NCBI RefSeq assembly: GCF_946415235.1
Contig: NZ_CAMKRR010000001.1
Location: forward strand, 61,307-125,306
Reading direction: 5' to 3'
Length of the DNA stretch: 64,000 nt
Origin: an uncultured Ruminococcus sp.
GTDB lineage: Bacteria; Bacillota; Clostridia; Oscillospirales; Ruminococcaceae
The number at the start of each line of letters is the position of its first letter. Within the stretch, counting starts at the first letter, position 1. Below, one piece after another: positions 43,134-52,700 of the stretch. Position numbers and translations under genes: made by a program. The notes under the pieces are model-generated. The model did not search any database. It worked only from the letters and a program-made list of their open reading frames with translations, and was not told where the DNA came from.

Positions 43134-44462
43134 ATGTCGCTTTTCAAGCGCAGAAAAAAGATAGCCGACGAAGTGGAGAACACCACGGAGCAGGCAACAG
43201 AGGAAACGACTGCCGACACGGAGCAGGCAACAGAGGAAACGACTGCCGACACGGAGCAGGAACAGCCTGCGGGAGTAGTCACTATACAACAGCTCAATGA
43301 ATTCTTTAACAAGCAGGGCTTTTCAAGCGCCCTTGCGAAAAATAATCTTAACGCGGCTACATACTACGCCTGTATGCTTATCCGCTGCAATGCTCTCGCA
43401 AAAGTCCCCTTCAAGGTCTACGAGCGCGACGGTGACGGAGCAAAGGAAGCAAAGCATCATCTGAACAAGCTTCTGAAGCTGCGGCCCAACCGCTTCATGA
43501 CAGCTCACGATTTCCTGTGGGCTTCGGAATTTCAGCGTCTGAGTACAGGAAACACCTTTTGGGTATACAGTTTCCGCCGCGGAAAGATCGAGGAGATATA
43601 TCTTCTCGACAGTAACTACGTAGAGATCATCGTCGACAATGCAGGCATACTCAGCTCGCCTAATTCAGTCTATTACCTCTATACTGACCCGCGAAGCAGC
43701 AGGCAGTCTATATATACCTCCGACAGGATAGTTCATCATAAGTACTTCTCGACTGACGGTATCAAGGGGAATTCAATTCAGAAATATCTCGTCGATACCC
43801 TGAGTCAGGAAAAATACGCACAGCAAGTCGTAAACGAGAAGTACAGTCATGGCCTACAGGACCCTATCATCGTCACCTATACAGGCGACCTCGATAAGGT
43901 CCGCTCGGCACAGATCAAGAAAAAGTTCTCTAACCTCGCAGGTGCTCAGAATGCAGGTTCGGTAATTCCGATACCTATGGACTTCGGAGTACAGCAGCTG
44001 GAGACAAAGCTTGTCAACTCTCAGTTCTTCGAGCTCAACGGCTTGACTACAAGGCATATCGCTAATGCTTTCGGCGTAAAGAGTTTTCAGCTCAACGACC
44101 TTGAAAAGAGCACCTACAGCAACATTGAGCAGCAGAACAGAGCGTTTTACTCGGACACAATGCAGAATGTCCTGACGACTTACGAGCAGGAAGCGACGTA
44201 TAAGCTCCTCAGCTCGGAGGAACAGGAAAAGCTTTTTATTCAGGCAAATGCTGACGTATACCTCAGAGCTGACATCGAGACCCGATATAAAGCATACAGT
44301 GAAGGCATACGCGGCGGCTTCCTGCAGATAGCAGAAGCCCGAAAGCGTGAAAATCTGCCGTTCGTCCCCGGTACGGATATGCTTATTTTCGGAAACGGTG
44401 CGGCTATTCCACTGGATATGCTTGGCAAGCAGTATGACAGAGGAGGAGGTGAGAAAAAATGA
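43134..44462 (+). CDS. Portal protein (HK97 type)
   Basis: 442 residues. The N-terminal 45 residues are a Glu/Thr-rich stretch built from an exact 11-residue tandem repeat. The portal core follows: AATYYACMLIRCNALAKVPFKVY, FLWASEFQRLSTGNTFWVY, HGLQDPIIVTYTGDL and EQQNRAFYSDTM. Portals form the dodecameric DNA gate of the head. It lies 4 bp after terL and overlaps the protease by 4 bp. Confidence 0.94.
   Translation: MSLFKRRKKIADEVENTTEQATEETTADTEQATEETTADTEQEQPAGVVTIQQLNEFFNKQGFSSALAKNNLNAATYYACMLIRCNALAKVPFKVYERDGDGAKEAKHHLNKLLKLRPNRFMTAHDFLWASEFQRLSTGNTFWVYSFRRGKIEEIYLLDSNYVEIIVDNAGILSSPNSVYYLYTDPRSSRQSIYTSDRIVHHKYFSTDGIKGNSIQKYLVDTLSQEKYAQQVVNEKYSHGLQDPIIVTYTGDLDKVRSAQIKKKFSNLAGAQNAGSVIPIPMDFGVQQLETKLVNSQFFELNGLTTRHIANAFGVKSFQLNDLEKSTYSNIEQQNRAFYSDTMQNVLTTYEQEATYKLLSSEEQEKLFIQANADVYLRADIETRYKAYSEGIRGGFLQIAEARKRENLPFVPGTDMLIFGNGAAIPLDMLGKQYDRGGGEKK
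43188..43253 (+). repeat. Exact 33-bp tandem repeat in the portal gene
   Basis: Two identical 33-bp units (43188-43220, 43221-43253), starting GAGCAGGCAACAGAGG, followed by a partial third (GAGCAGG). They add 11 in-frame residues per unit to the disordered N-terminus. Confidence 0.9.
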
Positions 44463-45250
44463 AAAAGTATCAGTTTACACAGAAAGACAAGACAGGTGCA
44501 ATCAAGGACTGCGGCTATATGATCTATGACAGTGCAGACGATGAGAGTGCAGAGCTTCGCTTTTACGGTGATATCTGCTCAGCTACATGGATCAGCAAGT
44601 GGTTCGAGGAAGACAAAGCTCCGCAGGACGTAGTGGATTTTCTCGCCGAGCTCAATGCTGAGGGTGGCAACCACAAGAAGCTGAACGTATACGTCAACAG
44701 CGGCGGCGGCGACGTCTTCGGCGGACTTGCTATATACAGCATACTCGCTCGATATCCGGGGGAGAAGGTCGCTCATATCGACGGTATCGCGGCAAGCATC
44801 GCGGGAATAATCCCCTTCGCCTGCGATAAGGTTGTAGCTCCGAAGTACGCTCAGCTCATGCTTCATAAGCCGTGGAGCGGCTGCTGGGGCAACGCTAACG
44901 ACTTCAAAAAAGCAATCGAGGCGCTCAATACCTGCGAGCAGTCGATCATCAACGTATATAAAGCTCACGCCGTCAATGGTACAACTGAGGATAAGATCAG
45001 GAGCATGATAGACCGCGAGACGTGGCTGACAGCAGAGCAGGCGGCAGAGTACTTCGATATCGAGCTCCTCGATACAGAGCCTGTTGCTGCTTGCATTTCC
45101 GACAGCTATAAGATGTACAAGCACACCCCCGAGGCTCTCATGAAAGAGCCGAAACAGCCCGAGTCTCCCGAACCGAAGGAAGACGAGGCCGTAAATAATC
45201 AGAAGAGAAAGCTGCAGATGTCTCTCGACGTCCTGAGGCTACTCAAATAA
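44459..45250 (+). CDS. ClpP-like prohead protease
   Basis: 263 residues of the S14 type. VYVNSGGGDVFGGLAIYS, the nucleophile Ser in GIAASIAGIIPFA, and the His in AQLMLHKPWSG give the catalytic arrangement. It cleaves the scaffold part of the capsid protein during head maturation. The C-terminal 50 residues are charged and probably bind capsid. Confidence 0.94.
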   Translation: MKKYQFTQKDKTGAIKDCGYMIYDSADDESAELRFYGDICSATWISKWFEEDKAPQDVVDFLAELNAEGGNHKKLNVYVNSGGGDVFGGLAIYSILARYPGEKVAHIDGIAASIAGIIPFACDKVVAPKYAQLMLHKPWSGCWGNANDFKKAIEALNTCEQSIINVYKAHAVNGTTEDKIRSMIDRETWLTAEQAAEYFDIELLDTEPVAACISDSYKMYKHTPEALMKEPKQPESPEPKEDEAVNNQKRKLQMSLDVLRLLK

Positions 45251-45271
45251 AAAATAACAGAAAGAAGGAAA

Positions 45272-46438
45272 ATGACTATGTCGAAAATTGAAGAGATGCA
45301 GGCAAAGCTTGCAATTCTTATCAACACAGCTCAGGACTACCTCGATAAGGACGATCTCGAGAACGCCGACAAGGTACAGAAGCAGGCTCAGGAGCTTGCC
45401 GATAAGATCGAGAAGCAGAAGGCTCTTGATAAGCTCTCTGCGAACATCGAAGTTCCTCAGCCTACATCCACCGAAAGCACAGCAAAGAACGACGCTGCTC
45501 AGACCAAGGAGAACGCTTCTTTTATCCGTGCAGCTCTTAAGAAACTTTCGGGAACAAAGCTCACCGAGGCAGAGGACGCGCTCCTCCTGCCGTCTACTAC
45601 TTATCCTAACGGAGCTAACGGCGAGGGCTATATCCTTCCTCAGGATATTCGCACAAAGATACACGAAAAGCTCCGCCAGTTCAAGAGCCTCAGAGAGGTT
45701 TGCGGATATATCAAGACAACTGCTTTAACAGGCAGCTATCCTATTGAGAATATCGATTCTATCAATGGCCTAGTAGACTTCACTGACGGTACTGACGGTC
45801 AGGACGCTACCGACTTCAGCTTCGGTACTGTCGGCTGGTCACTGAAAGAAAAGGGTGCATTCATTAAGGTATCAAATACGCTTCTTGCACTTACTGATAA
45901 CGACCTTATCGCCTACATCGTAAGAGTATTCGCTAAGAAGGCGGTTATCACCGAAAATGCTATGGCGAAGGCAAAGCTTGAAGCAAACAAAACGGCTAAG
46001 TCTCTCAGCGGCTGGGCAGCTCTTAAGGAGTCAATCAATACCGATCTTGATCCCGCTGCACTTTATAACACAAGGATCGTAACAAATCAGGATGGCTTCA
46101 ATGTGCTGGACAAGGCGCTTGACCTTAACGGTAGACCTGTACTTCAGCCAGATCCGACACAGCCTACACGTAAGCTGTTCATGGGATTCCCTGTCATGGT
46201 ATACTCGAACGCTATGCTTGCAAGCGACACTACTAACAACGTCGCACCTGTATACTACGGTGATATCGAGGACGGTGTTCAGTTCGTAGATCTCGATAAT
46301 ATCTCATTCGCATCCTCCAAGGAAGCAGGCTTCATGAGCAATACAACTATCTGCCGTCTTATCGAGTGGGTAGATGTAGTGCAGGCTGATGCTTCCGACA
46401 AGTGCTACTGCTTCGGCAAGCTGAGCCTGGGGGAATAA
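45272..46438 (+). CDS. HK97-fold major capsid protein
   Basis: 388 residues. Residues 1-85 are a coiled-coil scaffold (delta) domain (KIEEMQAKLAILINTAQDYL, QELADKIEKQKALDKL). The capsid domain starts near residue 110 with GEGYILPQDIRTKIHEKLRQ and continues through SYPIENIDSINGLVDF and LFMGFPVMVYSN. Cleavage by the ClpP-like protease is expected between the two parts. The stop overlaps the next frame by 37 bp. Confidence 0.95.
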   Translation: MTMSKIEEMQAKLAILINTAQDYLDKDDLENADKVQKQAQELADKIEKQKALDKLSANIEVPQPTSTESTAKNDAAQTKENASFIRAALKKLSGTKLTEAEDALLLPSTTYPNGANGEGYILPQDIRTKIHEKLRQFKSLREVCGYIKTTALTGSYPIENIDSINGLVDFTDGTDGQDATDFSFGTVGWSLKEKGAFIKVSNTLLALTDNDLIAYIVRVFAKKAVITENAMAKAKLEANKTAKSLSGWAALKESINTDLDPAALYNTRIVTNQDGFNVLDKALDLNGRPVLQPDPTQPTRKLFMGFPVMVYSNAMLASDTTNNVAPVYYGDIEDGVQFVDLDNISFASSKEAGFMSNTTICRLIEWVDVVQADASDKCYCFGKLSLGE

Positions 46439-46707
46439 CGAGCGAGACTCCCGAGGAAACAACTGAGGAAAATCCAACCGTGGAAGAACCGACTACCGAA
46501 TTCGCTGCCGCTGATACGAACAGCGACAACGATCTCTCACAGGCAGAGCTTGAAGCACTTACGGTAGCTCAGTTGAGGAGTCTCGCAGCAGAACTCGAGA
46601 TCACACTTACAGCAACAACAAAGGCTGAAATAATCGCCGAAATACTTGCCGCGCAGTCCGCGGCCCCTGAACAGCAGACAGAACCCGAACAGCAGCCGGG
46701 CGGCTAA
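46402..46707 (+). CDS. HeH/LEM-like domain protein, or -1 frame extension of the capsid
   Basis: An acidic linker (TSETPEETTEENPTVEEPTTE) leads to a small helical HeH-type domain LSQAELEALTVAQLRSLAAEL ... KAEIIAEILAAQ. The only possible start is GTG 46402 inside the capsid gene, without a ribosome site. The frame is -1 to the capsid and the sequence CTGGGGGAATAA lies at the capsid end, so a frameshifted capsid fusion is an alternative. HeH domains at head genes may bind DNA or decorate the capsid. Confidence 0.55.
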   Translation: MLLLRQAEPGGITSETPEETTEENPTVEEPTTEFAAADTNSDNDLSQAELEALTVAQLRSLAAELEITLTATTKAEIIAEILAAQSAAPEQQTEPEQQPGG

Positions 46708-46735
46708 GCTCTGAATCGTCGGAAAGGAGGACCTT

Positions 46736-47020
46736 ATGGAGCTTGAATTTATAAAGACCTTCCTGAAGGTTGACTTCGACGACGACGACAGGATCATCGC
46801 TCTTATGGCTGACGTCGCGGAGCAGTATATCACAGCCGCGGTCGGCTCATGCAACTACGAGGACGCGAGGGTAAGAATACTTGCCCTCGTGATAATCACA
46901 GAGCTTTACGAAAAGCGCAGCTACTCCGTAGAAAAGGCAGGAGCGAAAGCGCAGTATACTATACGCTCTATCATAGCGCAGCTGCAGGCGGAGCAGGAGA
47001 TGATGGAAGATGATGCTTGA
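46736..47020 (+). CDS. Head-tail connector (gp6-like)
   Basis: 94 residues, nearly all helix: FIKTFLKVDFDDDDRIIALMADVAEQYI and ILALVIITELYEKRSYSVEK, the DNA-packaging adaptor pattern of HK97 gp6 that sits below the portal. GGAAAGGAGG ribosome site. Confidence 0.88.
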   Translation: MELEFIKTFLKVDFDDDDRIIALMADVAEQYITAAVGSCNYEDARVRILALVIITELYEKRSYSVEKAGAKAQYTIRSIIAQLQAEQEMMEDDA

Positions 47021-47366
47021 TACCGATGTCGGAAAACTTGACAAGAGGATAACCATTCAGAAGCAGGCAGATGAAGACGAGTTTGACACGATCGGAAATC
47101 AGCTCCCCGGCTGGACCGACTATCACTCTTGCTGGGCGTCGGTAACAGGAGCTTCCGACAAGGAAAGCCATGACGCCAAAGAGCCCCGCGAGGAAGCAGT
47201 CAAGAATTTCAAGATCCGCTACTGCAAGAAGCTCGAAGACATGACAACAGACCGCTATCGAATCAAGTACAGAGGCCATTACTACAACATTCAGGGCATT
47301 GACAACCTTGCGGAGGCTGACTCTCTGCTTATCATCAGAGCTCAGAGGGAGGAAGATCATGAATGA
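47010..47366 (+). CDS. Head closure/head-tail joining protein
   Basis: 118 residues. KLDKRITIQKQADEDEFDTIG, followed by a beta-rich body and YRIKYRGHYYNIQGIDNL, typical of the phage head-tail joining (SPP1 gp16-like) family. Overlaps neighbours by 8-11 bp. Confidence 0.88.
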   Translation: MMLDTDVGKLDKRITIQKQADEDEFDTIGNQLPGWTDYHSCWASVTGASDKESHDAKEPREEAVKNFKIRYCKKLEDMTTDRYRIKYRGHYYNIQGIDNLAEADSLLIIRAQREEDHE

Positions 47367-47763
47367 GATCATCACTCCCGACGAGTTCGTCGAGGCTCTT
47401 GCTGAGGCGACCAGAACCATGACCGAGGAGGTCGTGGAAGAGATGGAAAACGGGCTTGTCGATATCGCTAACAATGCGGTCGAGGAGCTCAAGCGTCTCT
47501 CTCCCGTCTATAAGGGGAGCAGCAAGAAACTGAAAAAAGGCGATTACCGCAAAAAATGGCGCTGTATCGTCGAAAAAGAGCGCGGTGTCACGAGAGTGAC
47601 GATTTACAACGCGAAAGGTGGTCTCACGCATCTGCTCGAGAACGGTCACGTCGTCAGAAATGGTACTAAAAGAGTGGTCGGAAATGCCGACCCTATACCG
47701 CATATCTCGATAGTCAATGAGCACGCCGAAAAAGAACTTGACAAGCTGATGGAGGGACTGTAA
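47359..47763 (+). CDS. HK97 gp10-family neck/tail protein
   Basis: 134 residues: LVDIANNAVEELKRLSPVYKGSSKKLKKGDYRKKW, TIYNAKGGLTHLLENGHV, HISIVNEHAEKELDKLM. The G-L-T-H-L-L-E-N-G-H motif is diagnostic for the HK97 gp10 family, which sits at the head-tail joint. ATG 47359 follows GGAGG. Confidence 0.92.
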   Translation: MNEIITPDEFVEALAEATRTMTEEVVEEMENGLVDIANNAVEELKRLSPVYKGSSKKLKKGDYRKKWRCIVEKERGVTRVTIYNAKGGLTHLLENGHVVRNGTKRVVGNADPIPHISIVNEHAEKELDKLMEGL

Positions 47764-48104
47764 TGGAACTTGACGAGATCCGCGACAGACTCTTGTCGCT
47801 TGGTTTGCCGGTAGCATATCTGCGCTTTAAGAAAGCTCAGAAGCTGCCGTTCATCGTATATTATGAGTCCGACACCGAAATAACAGGTGCCGACAACTAT
47901 AACCTTTATCGCGACGTTGAAATCACGATAGAGCTTTACACAGAGGACAAGGATCCTCAGCTGGAGCGCAGGCTTGAAAATCTTTTCCGCGAGGTAGAGA
48001 TCGACAAGGAAGGCGACACAGCTCTCGAGGACGAGGAAATGCTGCTTGCAGCATTCTCGTTCAGAACTATCCAATACATAAGGGAGGATAAGAATAATGC
48101 CTGA
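47763..48104 (+). CDS. Tail completion/terminator-like protein
   Basis: 113 residues with FKKAQKLPFIVYYESD and YRDVEITIELYTEDKDPQLERRLE. The family (gp11/DUF-type tail terminator) caps the tail tube at its head end. It is placed between the gp10 and major tail genes as in related phages. Confidence 0.8.
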   Translation: MELDEIRDRLLSLGLPVAYLRFKKAQKLPFIVYYESDTEITGADNYNLYRDVEITIELYTEDKDPQLERRLENLFREVEIDKEGDTALEDEEMLLAAFSFRTIQYIREDKNNA

Positions 48105-48918
48105 TAGCACAGTGAATAAGAAGGAGATAGACCGTATCGCACTCGGATCAGTAGACGTATATGTCACCGAGTGGACAGGTACATCAATAGAGGATATCCC
48201 CACAGACGATGTCCTCGAGGTCGAAAGCAATCTTATCGGCCGCACGAAGGACGGCGGAGAATTCGAGTATCAGACGACCTGGTACAACGTCAAGTCAGAC
48301 GACGGCAAGGCCGCACGTAATGACCTTACCGACGATAACGGCTATATGAGCTATGGTATGATAACATGGAACGGAAATACCATTGAAAAGATCGTATCAA
48401 CTGCCTCAGTAACAACGGCAGGCGCAGGAAGCTCAGCGAAGCGCCGTACTCTTATAGGTGGCGTCGCAAATGACAACGGAAAGACATATCTTTTCCGCGC
48501 AGTACACAAGGACAAGGTCAAGGGCGATGTTCGCTACACGATGATCGGCAAGAATATCAACGGCTTCGCAGCATCATATAAGCCCGGACAGCCTTCGACT
48601 ATAACGCCGAGAATACAGGCAGAGCCTTTCAGTGACGGACATCTTCTCATTATCGACGAAGATAATGCAGCAGGAGTATATCTGAGCACCAAAGCTGCTA
48701 CTGTTGCAGTAGGCTCTACGGTAGCACTTACGGCATCAACACTTCCTGCAGGGGAGACAGTAACATGGTCTTCCGACAATACGAGTGAAGCGACGGTGAG
48801 TGACGGTACAGTCACAGGCGTGGCGGCAGGAACAGTAGCGATAACAGCGTCGATCACAAGTGGCGGCAGCACATACACTGATACCTGCATCGTTACAGTT
48901 ACGGGAGCTGGTGCCTGA
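48097..48918 (+). CDS. Major tail protein with C-terminal BIG2 domain
   Basis: 273 residues. The tail-tube domain (1-185) has IALGSVDVYVTEWTG, DDVLEVESNLIGRTKDGGEFEYQTTWY and IGKNINGFAASYKPGQ. A BIG2 Ig-like domain (190-273) follows: VAVGSTVALTASTLPAGETVTWSS, VTGVAAGTVAITASI. Such Ig-like tails decorate the outside of the tail tube and may bind glycans. The head overlaps the tail terminator by 8 bp. Confidence 0.93.
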   Translation: MPDSTVNKKEIDRIALGSVDVYVTEWTGTSIEDIPTDDVLEVESNLIGRTKDGGEFEYQTTWYNVKSDDGKAARNDLTDDNGYMSYGMITWNGNTIEKIVSTASVTTAGAGSSAKRRTLIGGVANDNGKTYLFRAVHKDKVKGDVRYTMIGKNINGFAASYKPGQPSTITPRIQAEPFSDGHLLIIDEDNAAGVYLSTKAATVAVGSTVALTASTLPAGETVTWSSDNTSEATVSDGTVTGVAAGTVAITASITSGGSTYTDTCIVTVTGAGA

Positions 48919-49121
48919 TGTATGAGGTAACAGTATACTGGGAGGACCTGCAGGACGAGAACTACGCTTACAATGCAGGAGACACCTATCCGCGCAGGGG
49001 GCTTAAACCTACGGCAGAAAGAGTCAAGGAGCTGTCAGGTTCTGCGAATCTCCGCGGCATTCCTCTTATCAGAGAGGTCAAGAAAAAGCGAAAAGAGACT
49101 CAGACCGAAGCTGAGTCATGA
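48918..49121 (+). CDS. Small phage tail-region protein
   Basis: 67 residues: YEVTVYWEDLQDENYAYNAGDTYPR ... RVKELSGSANLRGIPLIREV with a basic tail. The pattern (a mobile-ring-like gene after the major tail gene) is frequent in clostridial phages. Its role is unknown. A strong hairpin follows its stop. Confidence 0.65.
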   Translation: MYEVTVYWEDLQDENYAYNAGDTYPRRGLKPTAERVKELSGSANLRGIPLIREVKKKRKETQTEAES

Positions 49122-49122
49122 C

Positions 49123-49146
49123 AGAGGCGGGCTTCGGCTCGCCTCT
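49123..49146 (+). other. 10-bp hairpin with UUCG tetraloop
   Basis: AGAGGCG-G-GC / GC-T-CGCCTCT closed by TTCG, with one G-T pair. It lies right after the stop at 49121 and before ATG 49169. No T-run follows, so it is more likely an RNA-stability or processing element than a full terminator. Confidence 0.65.
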
Positions 49147-49168
49147 AATCATATACGGAGGTATCTCA

Positions 49169-49705
49169 ATGATATTCGACTATCAGCTTATCAAGACCAA
49201 GCAGAAGCTGACAATGAGAGAACCTACAGTCAGAGAGTGCGACGGCATACTCAGTCCCGTGACGACTGACAAGCTCATTGAAGCGGCAACAGATTTTTTG
49301 TCGAAAAACCTCGAAAATATTACGGTGCGTGACAAGATATCAGGTAATGATATCCTTGCACTGAGGATAAGACTAAGTACATGGCTCAGGCAGCTGAAAG
49401 AAAACCCTGCTTATAAGACCCCGCCTGTGCAGTCAACTGCACAGACTGAAATACCATATCAATGCACCACGACACATATCAAGGCAGTCGCTGACTACAC
49501 AGGAATGAGCTTCTCTCAGGTATGGGAGCTGCCTATCACTGAATACTGGATACTGTATCGTGATGCGGTGATATGGTACTACAGTCGCACCGAAGAGGGC
49601 ATCGACAAGCTGAACCATGCAAAGGTTATATCAGCAACAGAGCCCGACCGAGAGAAGCTTAGCAGCTGCCCTGCTATCATAAGGAGGCGAAATAATGGCG
49701 AGTAA
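49169..49705 (+). CDS. Tail assembly chaperone-like protein
   Basis: 178 residues between the major tail and tape-measure genes, the place of the tail assembly chaperone. Two helical parts: EPTVRECDGILSPVTTDKLIEAA and, after a linker, YTGMSFSQVWELPITEYWILYRDAVIWYYS. No slippery heptamer leading to an extended product was found. The linker is encoded by a copy of the phage palindrome (49427-49442). ATG 49169 follows GGAGG. Confidence 0.7.
   Translation: MIFDYQLIKTKQKLTMREPTVRECDGILSPVTTDKLIEAATDFLSKNLENITVRDKISGNDILALRIRLSTWLRQLKENPAYKTPPVQSTAQTEIPYQCTTTHIKAVADYTGMSFSQVWELPITEYWILYRDAVIWYYSRTEEGIDKLNHAKVISATEPDREKLSSCPAIIRRRNNGE
49427..49442. repeat. Prophage palindrome copy 4
   Basis: GTGCAGTCAACTGCAC inside the chaperone-like gene; identical to the copy before terS. 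Confidence 0.85.
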
Positions 49706-52700
49706 AAAGATAAAGGGCATTACTATACAATACGAAGGTGATACGACCAAGCTTGAAACAGCACTATCGAGCGTTGAGAAAAAAGGCAGAAATGCCCGTG
49801 CTGAGATGTCCGAGGTCAATAAGGCTCTGAAAGAAGCTCCCGACTCCGTTCTGCTGTGGCAGCAGAAGCAAAAGCTTCTCAACGATGCTCTTGACAGTTC
49901 CAAGGACAAGCTGAAGCTCCTCGAAGATGCTCAGGAGCAGGTAACGGAACAGTTCAAGAAAGGCGATATCGGCGAAGAACAGTACAGGGCCTTTGAGCGA
50001 GAGCTTGAAAAAGCCCGTGCCGAGACTGAAAAGCTCGGCAATGAGGCAGAAGATGCAGGCAAGCACGTCGAAGAGCTCGGCAGCGAAGCAGGAAAAACCT
50101 CGGGTGATCTCGATAAGATGGGGGACAGTGCTGAGCAGTCCTCCGAGGGCTTCACCGTCCTGAAAGGTGCTGTCGCCAACCTTGCCGCCGAGGGCTTCGA
50201 GAAGCTCATGAGTGCAGCTAAGGACGCATGGGAAGAGATAGACACAGGCTATGATACTATCATCAAGAAGACAAGAGCTACAGGCACTCAGCTCGAAGAG
50301 CTCCAAAGCGTAGCCGACAGTGTATTCACTTCCATGCCTGTCGAGATGAACGACGTAGGTGCTGCCGTAGGCGAGATTAATACGAGATATGCTGCGACGG
50401 GCAAAGAGCTCGAAAGCCTGACTGAATATTTCCTGAAATACGCCGAGGTAAACGATAAGGACGTCTCGGGAAGTGTCCGCAATGTCGCAGGCATCATGAA
50501 AGCATTTCAGGAGGATACGAAGAATACAGGCAAGGTACTTGACACATTCACTGACGTGGGTCAGCGCACGGGCAAGGATCTTAACAACCTTGAATCTGAA
50601 CTTCTGAGCAACTCAGCGACCTTTAAGGAGCTGGGACTTGATATCAGGCAGTCAGCGGAGCTCCTCGGACAGTTCGAGGCTAACGGCATAGATACATCGA
50701 CAGCTCTTGCGGGGCTGAAAAAAGCACAGCAGGAAGCAACGGCAGAAGGCAAGGCTATGACCGATGCCCTCGGCGATACTATCAATCGTATCAAGGACGC
50801 TAAGGACGAGACTGACGCTTTGCAGATCGCGGCGGACCTCTTCGGTAAGAAGGGCGCGGCAGCAATGACGCAGGCTATACGCGAGCAGCGTTTCAGCCTC
50901 GACGACCTGAAAGCAGGATATGACGGCCTCGGAGACGTGGTATTAACTACCTTCGAGGCAACGCAGGACGCTCCTGATAAAGCAAAGATAGCTCTGAATG
51001 AGCTTAAGCTGGAACTATCAAAGCTTGCCGAGGCAGTTCTGCCAAAAGTCGAGAAAATCGTATCAAAAGGCATTCAGGACTTGCCGAAGATAGAAAAGAC
51101 GGTATCAAATATGATACCGCTTATAAAAAATGTCGCTACAGCATACGCATCATGGAAGATAGCAACAACAGCAGTCAAGGGCGCAGAGACTATTAAGGGC
51201 CTTGCAACCGCGATGAAGGGTGCCGAAAGCGCGACAGCTCTCCTGAATACGACTATGCTTGCAAATCCTGCGGTTGCGGTAACAGCCGCAATTGTCGGCC
51301 TTACTATAGCTCTCGGTGCTTTCTATAAAGCTCAGAAAGAGCAGGTAACGATCGCCGATGAAGTTGCTAAGGAATACGAGAACGAATATGAAGCTATAAA
51401 GAAATCACACGATGAAATCAACAGTCTCAAAGATGATTTCAATAGCAGAGCAGCGGATATCGTCAACGAATCGAAAAGAACAGAAGCACTATGGACAGAG
51501 CTTGACAAGTTGGCAGACGCCACGGGCAGAGTAGAGGATGCCGATAAAAAAAGAGCTGAATACATACTCGGGGAGCTGAACGAAGCACTCGGCACCGAGT
51601 ACACAATGACGGGCAATCAGATAGACGGCTATAAAGATCTTGCTGCTGAAATTGACAATGTTATAGCCAAGAAAAAAGCAGAAGCTCTTCTTGATCAGTA
51701 CCTCGCCATGAATTCCGCAATGCTCAGGCAGAATGCCGAAGCCCAGCAGAGATATGAAACGTATTCATCTCAGCGGAGAGATGCGCTATCAGATGAAGAG
51801 GCTGCCCGAAAAGCATTCAGGGCAGCTGTCCCGGGAGATCAGAACATCGAACCTGAGGATTATATTGATTTCTATAATCGAGGCGGAGCAGGCTCGACCC
51901 AGGAAGGCTATGAAGCAGCTGTCACTTATGCGGAAGCAAAAGCCCGCGTAAGGGAAAATTCAAATCTCATGGCGGAAGCAAAAAGAGATTTCGACGAATC
52001 CCTTGATTACATTCATCGACTTGACGATGTTGAAAGAGCCTTTGCGGAGGAAAGATACGATGATGTAAAAAATATTCTTTTTCTTCAAAAAGACGCAAAT
52101 AAGCAGATACTTGACGATACGAACAGCTCTCTCGAAGAGCGCGAAAAAGCATTCAAAGATAGCCTTCAGAAAATATATGCTGACCTGAAACTATACTCGA
52201 AGAACTGGCGGCAGGCAGAAGCCGACACTATCATGAAGGAAATGGGCGAGACCGTCAAGGCAGGAAAATTAGCGGGCAAAAGCTCAAACGAAATTTTTAC
52301 CAAGGAATTCACAGACGGCGTTCAGGCGATGATCGACGCGGGCTTTGACATTTCAGAGCTTGCCGAATGGGGCAAGGATTCAGGTATAGATGTCGGTGAC
52401 GTGTTCGGCGATAATTACGATGAAGTCGTTCAAAAACAGATCGACGAAGGATTCGATGTCACTGATCTGTTGATGTGGGGCAGCGAGTCAGGAAAGGACG
52501 TTGCTGCGATGTGGGTCAAGTACTTCACAAAGCACGCACAGGAAGGCCTTGACAATTTCTTCGCAACAAACGTGAATAAGGTAAACGAACTTATCGGTCC
52601 GCTGACTTATGAAGATACCACGAAGCGCAACAACACCGCCTACGGCCCGCAGAAGCTCTTCGCCACAGGCGGCTATATCCCTCTCGGTGACGAGGGTATC

